This document shows positions 34,618 to 44,427 of a stretch of DNA of 52,500 bases, one piece after another. Numbering within the stretch: the first letter of the stretch is position 1; each line of letters opens with the position of its first letter. Origin of the DNA: Mesostigma viride (lineage: Eukaryota; Streptophyta; Mesostigmatophyceae; Mesostigmatales; Mesostigmataceae). A program made the translations under genes and the position numbers. The notes under the pieces were generated by a model, which saw nothing but the letters and a program-made list of their open reading frames with translations, had not been told where the DNA came from and searched no databases. Where the stretch lies: assembly GCA_009746045.1 (NCBI GenBank), contig RPFO01001424.1:1-52500 (forward strand). Direction: 5' to 3'.

Positions 34618-35110
34618 GGCCGGGCCCACTTCAAATGTTCCGCCGTCCAAGCCAAGTGTGTGACACTTTTGGTCGTTTTTTGCAAAAAAAAAATAAAATT
34701 TCGCACGAGTTCGCGTGATTTTCGCGTGATTTTCGCAAAATTTTCACACATTTTCGCACGATTTCGCACGATTTCGCACAATTTTGCATGATTTCGCACA
34801 ATTTCGCATGGATTTCAACCAAGGGTCGTTTTGGGGAGTGACGTTTGACAAAATTTCGCATGAATTCACACACGTTGTGCACATCAAAATTTTTTACCGT
34901 CGACATTTTTCACATGAAATTTCGCACAATTTCAGCAAATTTCGCACAAATTCGCACGATTTCAGCAAATTTCACACGATTTCAGCAAATTTCGCACAAT
35001 TTCGCACGATTTCGCACGACGAATCACTCTGCAGAGTGACGATCGTCGAAAAAGTCAAAAAAACGACCAAAAGTGTCACACTTTTCGGAACATTTGAAGT
35101 GGGCCCGGCC
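34618..35110. mobile_element. 493-bp inverted-repeat element (MITE-like)
   Basis: Begins GGCCGGGCCCACTTCAAATG and ends with its reverse complement. After a roughly 10-bp gap in one arm the inverted match resumes (GACACTTTTGGTCGTTTTTT), giving ends of about 60 bp. It is flanked by GTGT on both sides, a likely 4-bp TSD given the satellite phrase. The interior is AT-rich with repeats of TTTCGCACGATT and TTTCAGCAAA. No ORF. Confidence 0.8.
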
Positions 35111-37888
35111 GTGTGTGCAGTTGCCCCTTGCGTGCGCGGTGGATGTACGTGTGTGTGCAGTTGCCCCTTGCGTGCGCGGTGTATGTACGTGTGTGTGCAG
35201 CCGGCCCTTGCGTGCGCGGTGTGTGTACATGTGAGTGCAGCCGCCCCAAGCGTGTGTACATGTGTGTGCAGTTGCCCCTTGCGTGCGCGGTGGATGTACG
35301 TGTGTGTGCATGCCGGCAATTGCGTGCATGGTGTGTGTACGTTTGTGTGCAGCCGCCCCTTGCGTGCGCGGTGTGTGTACGTGTGTGTGAATCCTTGTCC
35401 TTGCGTGCATGGTGTATGTACATGTGGGTGCAGCCGCCCCTTGCGTGCGCGGTGTATGCCAGTGTGTGTGCATGCCGGCCCTTGCGTGCATGGTGTGTGT
35501 AAGTGTGTGTGCAGCCGCCCCGAGCGTGTGTACATGTGTGTGCAGTTGCCCCTTGCGTGCGCAGTGGATGTACGTGTGTGTGCATGCCGGCAATTGCATG
35601 CATGGTGTGTGTACGTGTGTGTGCAGCCGCCCCTTTCGTGCGCGGTGTGTGTACGTGTGTGTGCACTCGCCCCTTGCGTGCGCGGTGTATGTACGTGTGT
35701 GCAGCCGCCCCTTGCGTGCGCGGTGTATGCCAGTGTGTGTGCATGCCGGCCCTTGCGTGCATGGTGTGTGTAAGTGTGTGTGCAGCCCCTTGCGTGCATG
35801 GTGTATGTACGTGTGTGTGCAGCCGCCCCTTGCGTGCGCGGTGTGTGTACGTATGTGTGCAGCCGCCCCTTGCGTGCGCGGTGTATGTACGTGTGTGTGC
35901 AGCCGCCCCTTGCGTGCGCGGTGTAGGTACGTGTGTGTGCAGCCGCCCCAAGCGTGCGCGGTGTGTGTACATGTGAGTGCAGCTGCCCCAAGCGTGCGCG
36001 GTGTGTGTACGTGTGTGTGCAGTTGCCCCTTGCGTGCGCGGTGGATGTACGTGTGTGTGCATGCCGGCAATTGCGTGCATGGTGTGTGTACGTGTGTGTG
36101 CAGCCGCCCCTTGCGTGCGCGGTGTGTGTACATGTGTGTGCAGCCGCCCCTTGCGTGCGCGGTGTAGGTACGTGTGTGTGCAGCCGCCCCAAGCGTGCGC
36201 GGTGTGTGTACATGTGTGTGCAGTTGCCCCTTGCGTGCGCGGTGGATGTACGTGTGTGTGCATGCCGGCAATTGCGTGCATGGTGTGTGTACGTGTGTGT
36301 GCAGCAGCCCCTTGCGTGCGCGGTGTGTGTACATGTGTGTGCCGTCGCCCCTTGCGTGCGCGGTGGTGTAATGTGTGTGCAGCCGCCCCTTGCGTGCGCG
36401 GTGTATGTATGTGTGGCAGCCGCCCCTTGCGTGCGCGGTGTATGTACATGTGTGTGCACTCGCCCCTTGCGTGCATGGTGCATGTATGTATGTGTGTGTG
36501 CAGCCGCCCCTTGCGTGCGCGGTGGATGTACGTGTGTGTGCAGCCACCCCTTTCGTGAGCGGTGTATGTACATGTGAGTGCCGTCGCCCCAAGCGTGCAT
36601 TTTGTGTGTAAGTGTGTGTGCAGCAGCCCCTTGCGTGCGCGGTGTATGTACGTGTGTGTGCAGCCGCCCCGTGGTTGCGCGGTGGATGTACATGTGAGTG
36701 GAGCCGGTCCTTGCGTGCGCGGTGTATGTACGTGTGTGTGCAGCCGCCCCTTGCGTGCGTGGTGTGTGTACATGTAAGTGCAGCCGCCCCTTGCGTGCGC
36801 GGTGTATGTACGTGTGTGTGCAGCCGTCCCTTGCGTGCGCGGTGTGTGTACGTGTGTGTGCAGCCGCCCCTCGCGTGCATGGTGAGTGTAAGTGTGTGTG
36901 CAGCAGCCCCTTGCGTGCATGGTGTGTACGTGTGTGTGCAGTTGCCCCTTGCGTGCGCGGTGTATGTACGTGTGTGTGCAGCCGGCCCTTGCGTGCGCGG
37001 TGTGTGTACATGTGAGTGCAGCCGGCCCTTGCGTGCGCGGTGGATGTACATGTGTGGGCAGTTGCCCCTTGCGTGCGCGGTGTATGTACATGTGTTTGCA
37101 CTCGCCCCTTGCGTGCGCGGTGGATGTACATGTGTGTGCAGCCGAACCTTGCGTGCATGGTGTGTGTACCTGTGCGTGAAGTCGCTCCTTGCGTGCATGG
37201 TGTGTGTACGTGTGTGTGCAGCCGCCCCTTGCGTGCGCGGTGTAGGTACGTGTGTGTGCAGCCGCCCCTTGCGTGCGCGGTGTATGTACGTGTGTGTGCA
37301 GCCGGCCCTTGCGTGCATGGTGTGTGTACGTGTGTGTGCAGCCGGCCCTTGCGTGCGCGGTGGATGTACATGTGTGTGCAGTCGCCCCTTGCGTGCGCGG
37401 TGTAGGTACGTATGTGTGCAGCCGCCCCTTGCGTGCGCGGTGTATGTACGTGTGTGTGCAGCCGCCCCGTGGTTGCGCGGTGTATGTACATGTGTGTGCA
37501 GTTGCCCCTTGCGTGCGCGGTGTATGTACGTGTGTGTGCAGCCGGCCCTTGCGTGCGCGGTGGATGTACATGTGAGTGCAGCCGGCCCTTGCGTGCATGG
37601 TGTGTGTACGTGTGTGTGCAGCCGCCCCTTGCGTGCATGGTGTATGTACATGTGAGTGCAGCCGGCCCTTGCGTGCATGGTGTGTGTACGTGTGTGTGCA
37701 GCCGCCCCTTGCGTGCGCGGTGTATGTACGTGTGTGCGCACTCGCCCCTTGCGTGCGCGGTGTATGTACGTGTGTGTGCAGTTGCCCCTTGCGTGCGCGG
37801 TGGATGTACGTGTGTGTGCAGCCGCCCCTTGCGTGCGCGGTGTGTGTACGTGTATGTGCAGCCGCCCCTTGCGTGCATGTACATGTGT
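35111..37888. repeat. 40-bp satellite, block 4
   Basis: Final block, ending GCGTGCATGTACATGTGTG. It includes several shortened or deleted units near 36300-36500 and 36900, so it is less regular than block 2. Confidence 0.97.
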
Positions 37889-38007
37889 GAAGAAATAAGC
37901 AATAGTGAATGAAATAGTAAAAAGAAAATCATTCCAGCATATGTATGTACAAGTTTTTAGTAGTACACTATGACTATCGTCAAATATAACAATTTTCTAT
38001 ATTTTCA
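37889..38007. other. AT-rich boundary between satellite and CA-rich tract
   Basis: About 120 bp of non-repetitive AT-rich DNA with no gene. Confidence 0.5.
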
Positions 38008-39790
38008 TACACACACGAACAACACACCCAACACACACACACACTATGTTTGCACCCAAGACACACACCAACACCTAAAAACAAGACACCAACACACAAG
38101 ACAGCCATGCAACACACACCCAACACACACACGCAACACACACATAACACACCTAAGTATAGTTGTTATAACACACAACACATAGGTACATCCCGCCCCC
38201 CCCACACACAACACCAACACATGACAATTAACAGGCCACAACACACACACTGACACACATGCCCCAACACACACACACACATGCCCCAACACACACACAC
38301 ATGCCCCAACACTGCACACACAACAACACCCAAACACACACCACACACACAAAAGACACCCAACACACATACCGAAAACACGCACACACAACACCTACTA
38401 AAAACAAGACACCAACACACAAGACACCCAACACACACCCAACACACACACACACACACAATGTTTGCACCGGTCGGCCCACGACACCCACACCCAACAC
38501 ACACATAACACACCTAAGTAACACACAACACACACGTACATCCCCCCCCCCCCACACACAACACCAACACATGACAATTAACATGCCACAACACACACAC
38601 ATGCCCCAACACACACACACACATGCCCCAACACTGCACACACAACAACACCCAAACACATACCACACACACACAAGACACCCAACACACATACCGAAAA
38701 CACGCACACACAACACCTACCAAAAACACCAAACACACAAGACACCCAACACACACCCAACACACACACACACACAATGTTTGCACCCACGACACACACA
38801 CCAACACCTAAAAATAAGACACCAACACACAACACACGTACACGTACATCCCCCCCCCCACAACACCAACAATAACATGCAAACAACACACACACAACAC
38901 ACCTAAGTCACACACACAACACACACGTACTTTCCCCCCCCCCACACCCAACACCAACACACAAGACACTTTGCACACACCCTACACACACCCACACCCT
39001 TTATGAACACATGTACACCCAACACACACACGCAACACACACCTAGGTCGATCACACACAACACACACAAAACACACCTAAGTCACACACAACACACACG
39101 TACACCCCCCCACACAAACCCAATACCAACACACAAGACACTTGGCCCCCCCCCCACCCACCCACACACCCACACCCACACCCACACCACACATCCAACA
39201 CACACAACACACACACTACACACTTAAGTCACACACAACACACACATAACACACCTAAGTCACACACAACACACACGTCCATCCCCCCCTCACACTCAAC
39301 ACCAATACATGACAATTAACATGCACACAACACACACACGCACACGCCCCAACACACACACACACAACATACATACACAGAGCACACACACACGCCTCAA
39401 CACACATACCGAACACACACACACAAGACACCCAACACACATACCGAACACACACACACACACACTATGTTTGCACCCGACATACACACACCCAACACCT
39501 ACTAAAAACAAGAAACCAACACACAAGACACCCTACACACACACAACACACACACACACAACACATATCCAACACAAACAACACACACACCTAAGTCACA
39601 CACACAACACACCTACTAAGTCACACACACAACACACATGTACCTCCCCCCCCCCACACCCAACATCAACACACAAGACACTTTGCACACACCCTACACG
39701 CCCCCGCACCTTCATGAATGCACCCAACACACACACACAACACACACGCCCCAACACACATACCCAACATTCACACAACACACCCAACAT
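38008..39790. repeat. CA-rich tract with about 350-bp higher-order repeat
   Basis: (CA)n-rich DNA in which a phrase with C8-10, CACACAACACCAACACATGA and CAATTAACA recurs (about 38187, 38538, 38848, 39281), with diverged relatives at about 39104 and 39640. The frames on both strands are composition artefacts. Confidence 0.9.
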
Positions 39791-39836
39791 ATAAGGGTAA
39801 ATATGGTTTAGGAGTGTAGGGGTTTAGGGTTTAAGG
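39791..39836. repeat. Telomere-like TTTAGGG stretch
   Basis: Contains GGTTTAGGAGTGTAGGGGTT followed by TAGGGTTTAAGG, a short degenerate run of plant-type TTTAGGG and the TGTAGGG variant. It is in G-strand orientation on plus, opposite to the CCCTACA run at 8.9 kb. Confidence 0.5.
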
Positions 39837-39983
39837 CCTACCATACACCCGTATGTAAAAATGCAACAACACGCCAAGTCATCCGCCACCATGCAAAAAT
39901 ATATAAACACAACTGGTCATCCTCAACAAGAATGCCCATTTTAGTACCCAATCCGCACTTGGCACTTGTCCAGTTTCGTAAGT

Positions 39984-39997
39984 CCAACGGCCGTTGG
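39984..39997. promoter_or_regulatory. Perfect CCAACGGCCGTTGG dyad beyond exon 3 donor
   Basis: Lies about 160 bp beyond the candidate donor of the last recognised exon of the minus-strand gene, in the same TTTC...GAAA context as other copies. Confidence 0.6.
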
Positions 39998-40156
39998 CTT
40001 TGAGAAATTAAGATATGCGACATGCGCCATGCAGCCAAGCTAAAGTATAGGCTGATTGCCCTGTATGTAACATTAGTAAGGTGAACGACCGTCGACAAAA
40101 AAACACATGCGACATACAAACACCAATTTTACACAGTAATGTTTGGAATGACGTAC

Positions 40157-40824
40157 CGTAATTTCGGCGTCCACCTTCTTCGCAATTGTGAACCAGCCCT
40201 GTCGCGTGTTGTCCGGATGTCCTTCCCACTTGCCCTTCGTGACCTTTGCGACGCTCAGGTAGCACACGATTGCAGTTAAGGGTTCTCGGTCGTCTGGGTT
40301 CCAGAAGAAGCGTCGGGCGTCCGATCCGGAGGAGGAGCACCTCTCGAAGTATTTTACGTACATTACCCAGTTGCCTTTCTTAAAAACCTCGCCCCCCCCC
40401 CTGTATGTTTGTTTAAACACTCATCCTTGTCGAGTTGGTGGGCGACTCGAACAACTTTCGCCAACCAGTACGGGTGGTCGGGCACATGGTCCTTGTGCCC
40501 CCTCTCAGATGCGACTGCGACGGCCTCCCCCTCCTGCAAACCACGCCCCAACTCGTTTCTTGCCGTTTGAACGTGGTTCAGGCGGGTTCCCGGATATCGC
40601 GTGGGGTTCCGCGACTTACTCGCCTGGAGTTTTACAGTCCACGACGAGCTGCTCCAATCGTTTGGGCATGTCGTCCACTTGCCCTCTCGGCACTCCGCAC
40701 AACTGAAGCATGAAAAACGCCTGAGCTTTACCACCTCGACCCGCTCGCCCTTTTTGTCCAGTCGCCACTGGTGTGCCGTGGAGATATCTCGGATCGGGCC
40801 TCGCTCCTTACCGGACGTGAGAAT
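40157..40824 (-). CDS. Transposase-like gene, exon 3 (Cys-rich and SH3/BAH-like region)
   Basis: The acceptor TTACAATTGCAG abuts 40824. A candidate donor ACG|GTACGT ends the exon at 40157; if unused, the frame continues to a stop at 40073-40075. The length is 668 bp. Adding one G to the C10/G10 run at 40392-40401 makes 669 bp, 223 codons, phase 0. Early residues include FSCFSCAECREGKWTTCPND, a compact Cys cluster likely to bind metal. The second half has HPYWLAKVVRVAHQL and, after the G run, FKKGNWVMYVKYFER and GWFTIAKKVDAEIT, a pattern typical of SH3-like or BAH-like C-terminal modules. This is family-level inference without a search. Confidence 0.55.
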
Positions 40825-41126
40825 CTGCAATTGTAAATCCATGAAACAACATCACAGCACATTTCCCAACTCCAACGGCCGTTGGCACTCAACAATTATA
40901 AGATTTCCCAACTCCAACGGCCGTTGGCCCTTGGAAACTTTATATAAGTACATTTCTCAACTCCAACGGCCGTTGGCACTCAACAATTATACGATTTTCC
41001 AGCTCCAACGGCCGTTGGCCTTATGAAACTTCAAACTGCATCAAGGAAGCTGTCCTCTGTAAAGTGTAACCAGAGACAAATTATAGAACTGCACTTGACC
41101 ACCAGAAAGCAACTGTCTTTACTTAC
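40825..41126 (-). other. Intron 2 with four dyads
   Basis: The 302-bp intron runs from donor AAC|GTAAGT to acceptor ATTGCAG. Four perfect CCAACGGCCGTTGG copies sit at 40872-40885, 40914-40927, 40963-40976 and 41005-41018, in two alternating contexts (CACTCAACAATTATA and CCTTGGAAACTT/CCTTATGAAACTT) that imply local duplication. Confidence 0.7.
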
Positions 41127-41881
41127 GTTATCGAGAAGAAATGCCCGTCGAACCACGTCCGATTGTGCCGATGGTCGACTCGAGTCTTTGCCGGTTCTCC
41201 AATCCCGGTTCAGGTAGGCCACCAGTGCCTCCACCGTATTCAGGTTCCGATTGTCCTCCTGCATCTGCGCTCTTTTGAGGATGCTTTTGACCGTCCCCCC
41301 TCCCCGTCCGACTCCCCCTTCCCATGTCCTGCACACGAGTAGTTCCACTCCAATGATTCCAAGTCGGGGTCGGCCTCGAGCAGGTCCGCAGCCATCGCCA
41401 ACACATACCGGGATTGGAACTGCTCCTTACAGTTGTCGGACCAACTGATCCAGTTCCTCACCTCCACCCCCTCCTCCCTCAGCACGTTAAGGGTATTCTT
41501 CATCACGAACTCCAGGGTCTGGGCATTCCTCGGTACGTCCTTCCCCATGTAATCGTGCTTCACCCTTTTGATTTCCAGCGATACGGGATCACGGTACATC
41601 ACGATCACCGGCATCAGGACGTAACTACTTGGGTACCAGTACTGCGCCTGCAACTGTTTCTGCAGGTGGTCCGAATAGTTCTCCGAGTAGTCCATCAGGA
41701 CCACCACCGTTCCCAGCGGCATCACGTCAATGCACTCCTTGTAAGCGTGGTGCTGCCAGGCCCATGTATGGACGTGAATGGCGAATTCCGGGAAGCGCGC
41801 CGTAATGAGTTCATGGAGCTCCGAGAGGGTTGACTTGATGAGTTTTTGCTGCAGGTTCATTTGCGGCGCCACATCCTCCTC
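41127..41881 (-). CDS. Transposase-like gene, exon 2 (RNase-H-like core)
   Basis: The acceptor GTGTTGTGTTGCAG precedes GAGGAGGATG; the donor is GATAAC|GTAAGT. The length is 755 bp; one extra G in the G run near 41302-41308 makes 756 bp, 252 codons, phase 0 at both ends. Motifs in order: VVVLMDYSENYS (candidate first catalytic Asp), QAQYWYPSSYVLMPVIV, RNWISWSDNCKEQFQSRYVL (candidate second Asp), then SCAGHGKGESDGEGG and, after the G run, TVKSILKRAQ. The order 'D-SENY ... W-SD-C--Q ... GHGK--DG-GG--K' matches a DDE-like protein family I recall from cnidarian and protist genomes as uncharacterised; I do not know a superfamily name. It probably derives from a DNA transposon. Confidence 0.6.
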
Positions 41882-42137
41882 CTGCAACACAACACACCCG
41901 CGCACCATGGATTGACCGAAGAATGGAAGTCAGCAGCTGGGAATTTCCCAACGCCAACGGCCGTTGGAAGTATGAAAGTCTACATATATATATTCAACGA
42001 TGCAAATATACATGCCCGCGCACCATGGATTGACCGAAGAATGGAAGTCAGCAGCTGGGAATTTCCCAACGCCAACGGCCGTTGGAAGTATGAAAGTCTA
42101 CATATATATATTCAACGATGCAAATATACATGCTTAC
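41882..42137 (-). other. Intron 1 with 118-bp tandem duplication and two dyads
   Basis: The donor is ACG|GTAAGC, the acceptor TTGCAG. Most of the intron (about 41899-42134) is two near-identical 118-bp copies. Each has CGCACCATGGATTGACCGAA, one perfect dyad (41954-41967 or 42072-42085) and a TACATATATATA run. Flanking exon phases are 0/0. Confidence 0.75.
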
Positions 42138-43303
42138 CGTCCCACGGGGCGCTGTGCCCTCCTTTATGAAGTCGAACCACGTGTACTTCTTTGTCCACCC
42201 CTTCATCTGGTCCGTCACGATGAACTCGGAAATCCCACACTCGTTGCACGTCCCTTCCAAGCAGTTCATTGGGACGTTAACGAACGGGCCGCCCGTCCTC
42301 CCCCCTCCTTGCCCCCCTCCCCCCTCTCAGCCCTGTGGCAGGTGAAACGTCGAACGAAATCATGGGCATTGTCAGGCACGGAAGGGATACCCTCCCTCTC
42401 CTCGATCTCCAGCGTGCTCTTCAACTCCTTGACGCCTTTGGCGAAGGCAGAGAGCAGAGACTCGAAGACGACGTGCTTTTCGCATGCGCACAAGTCCCGG
42501 TCCTTCCACACGCCCTTTACGCACTTGGGCATGAACTCCACGAACTTCGTGTACCCCACCTTGTACCTTGTCCCGTCCGCAGTCGTCACGATACCTCCCT
42601 TGTACGGCGACGCGTCAGAACAGAACCGCTTGTAAATCGTTTCAAGCGAGTCCAAATAGTACCTTCCGCCCTGGGAGGAAATGAGGATCCTGGCGTTTCC
42701 CTTCCTTTCGAACTCATTGACCACGTCCTTATGGTTGGGAGACGCCCTCGTGTTTAGGTCTGACAACCAGTAACTCCCGACGATGTCTTTGACCTCCTCC
42801 GGAAACTTGTCCGACCGTAAAGCACGAGGGGGCGCCTTCAGGGCGGGAAGGTCGCCCCCCATCCTCATTCCCCTTGCGGTCTGGATATCCTTGGGCGTGA
42901 CGTGAAGCAGCCGCGCGAGAGTGCAATGCCCTTGATTGTTCATGCCGTCCTTTCCCAAGCACATTGACAGCACAGCGCACTTCGCGTTCCTGTGCTCATC
43001 CGACTTGCCCAATTCCTGGAAACCTTGCACGATATTAGCGACAACCTCCTGAGCGAAGGACTCCGACGCCTTTCTTTTCAGCGCAGGGCGGTACTGTTTC
43101 CCCATAACCTTCACAACCGCACCTGGCAGCCGCTCAAGCGCCCTCAAGCCTACTGCAGTTTTCGTGTTTTCAGTCTTGTGATTGTTGTCCTTCAGCAAGT
43201 ATTCCATTGCGCTGGCCATGTCGAGGGCAAGTTGGTTGCCCTTGATCTCGACGTACTTGAGACTTAGGTCTTTGTTGTGCGCTTCACCTGCATCCGCGCG
43301 CAT
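42138..43303 (-). CDS. Transposase-like gene, exon 1 (N-terminal region)
   Basis: Taken from the first in-frame ATG at 43303 (MRADAGEAHNKDLSLKYVEI); an upstream non-recognised exon is possible. The frame is open to about 42300, then shifts within a G-rich tract on the minus strand (about 42296-42327) and resumes as NVPMNCLEGTCNECGISEF to the donor at 42138. The length is 1166 bp; one extra base makes 1167 bp, 389 codons. A CxxxxCxxC cluster (CLEGTCNEC) lies near the 3' end, and a second candidate Cys/His site (LCACEKH) lies upstream. No named domain is recognised. With exons 2 and 3 the model is about 864 codons. The exon-phase agreement argues it is a real gene, either an active transposon gene or a domesticated one. 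Confidence 0.55.
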
Positions 43304-43373
43304 ACAGAATCCAGACGAAGTTTTGACTTTTTATCAAATTATTGCTTTCCAACAATTACCCAATTTGTAGGTC

Positions 43374-43884
43374 CCAACGGCCGTTGGACCCCTGAAAGTA
43401 CGCCTGAAACACGCCAACACATGCATTTTCGACACCCAACGGCCGTTGGACCCCCGAAAGTGGGCCTGAAACACGCCAACACATGCATTTTCGACACCCA
43501 ACGGCCGTTGGACCCCTGAAAGCGGGCCGAAAACACGCCAACACATGCATTTTCGACACCCAACGGCCGTTGGACCCCTGAAAGTGGGCCTGAAACACGC
43601 CAACACATGCATTTTCGACACCCAACGGCCGTTGGACCCCTGAAAGCGGGCCGAAAACACGCCAACACATGCATTTTCTACACCCAACGGCCGTTGGACC
43701 CCTGAAAGTGGGCCTGAAACACGCCCTTTACATGCATTTTCGACACCCAACGGCCGTTGGACCCCTGAAAGCGGGCCGAAAACACGCCAACACATGCATT
43801 TTCGACGTCCAACGGCCGTTGGGCCCCTGAAAGCGGGCCGGAAACACGCTAACGCATGCATTTTAGACACCCAACGGCCGTTGG
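43374..43884. repeat. 62-bp tandem array, nine perfect dyads, upstream of the gene
   Basis: CCAACGGCCGTTGG occurs at 43374, 43436, 43498, 43560, 43622, 43684, 43747, 43809 and 43871 (period 62-63). Between dyads the spacer is conserved: GACCCCTGAAAG, TGGGCCTGAAACACG or CGGGCCGAAAACACG, then CCAACACATGCATTTTCGAC. A decayed tenth copy lies near 43974-43990. The two spacer types largely alternate, suggesting expansion by two-unit steps. The array begins about 70 bp 5' of the gene's ATG, so it is either promoter-proximal or in a 5' intron. Confidence 0.9.
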
Positions 43885-43927
43885 ACCCCTGAAAGCGGGC
43901 CGAAAACTCGCCAACACCTGCATTTTT

Positions 43928-44418
43928 TACACGCCAGGATGTGAATTTCCGAATCCCAACGCACTTTTTATAACCTTAACGACCGTTGGAACCCAGAAAT
44001 TCGACTGAAATGTTTCCATAACACACGTAACAACAAATTTGGTGGTCAACAACCCCGTAAATCCGTAACCCTGCACGCACCTCTTGCCGCCATAGCTCTT
44101 GTTCGCAGCAGGTGGGCCCTGAAGACGCCTTTTGGTCTTGCACCTGTTGGTTACAATTGCATGGCATACCAGCAATATATTGCACATAGCATTGTATTTC
44201 ACACAATTATTATATTCATGCCACAAATAATAATAATAATTGTATTAAACATAGGGGGGCAGGTTGCATATTCGTTTCATTGCAGTCTAATATCAACATA
44301 TTAAAAATTTCCATGCCCATAAACATTTTTGATATAGCTATTAGGTTGCTTATTATATTAAATCTTACCAGCCGTGTAGTGGTTTGCGGATTGCTTTATA
44401 GGCTTGCCACACCAACCC
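43928..44418. other. AT-rich 5' flank of the gene, no certain gene
   Basis: On the minus strand there is a possible small exon at about 44080-44150 (acceptor CCAACAG, donor AAGAG|GTGCGT) encoding the basic stretch CKTKRRLQGPPAANKSYGGK. Its phase does not join cleanly to the exon 1 boundary I would propose, so it is only a candidate. The rest is AT-rich with ATA trinucleotide runs. Confidence 0.3.
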
Positions 44419-44427
44419 AAAAAAAAA
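44419..44427 (-). terminator. Pol III-type T9 run
   Basis: Nine consecutive T on the minus strand directly after the tRNA-like sequence, as expected for RNA polymerase III termination. Confidence 0.45.

Noticed and set aside
9174-37932. Open frames of hundreds to over 2800 codons on both strands across the satellite
   Set aside because: The 40-bp unit lacks stop triplets in most variants, its length is not a multiple of three, and overlapping frames in both directions stay open and encode shifted versions of the same words. This is repeat composition, not genes.
38044-38906. Frames in the CA-rich tract (Thr/His-rich and Cys/Val-rich)
   Set aside because: Products of CA/GT dinucleotide composition on the two strands.
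43334-43870. 104-178-codon minus-strand frames over the dyad array
   Set aside because: They translate the 62-bp repeat in several frames at once (62 is not a multiple of three) and have no relation to the neighbouring exon.
43374-43884. CRISPR-like look of the palindrome array
   Set aside because: The segments between the 14-bp dyads are near-identical, not unique spacers, and the genome is eukaryotic. It is an ordinary tandem repeat.
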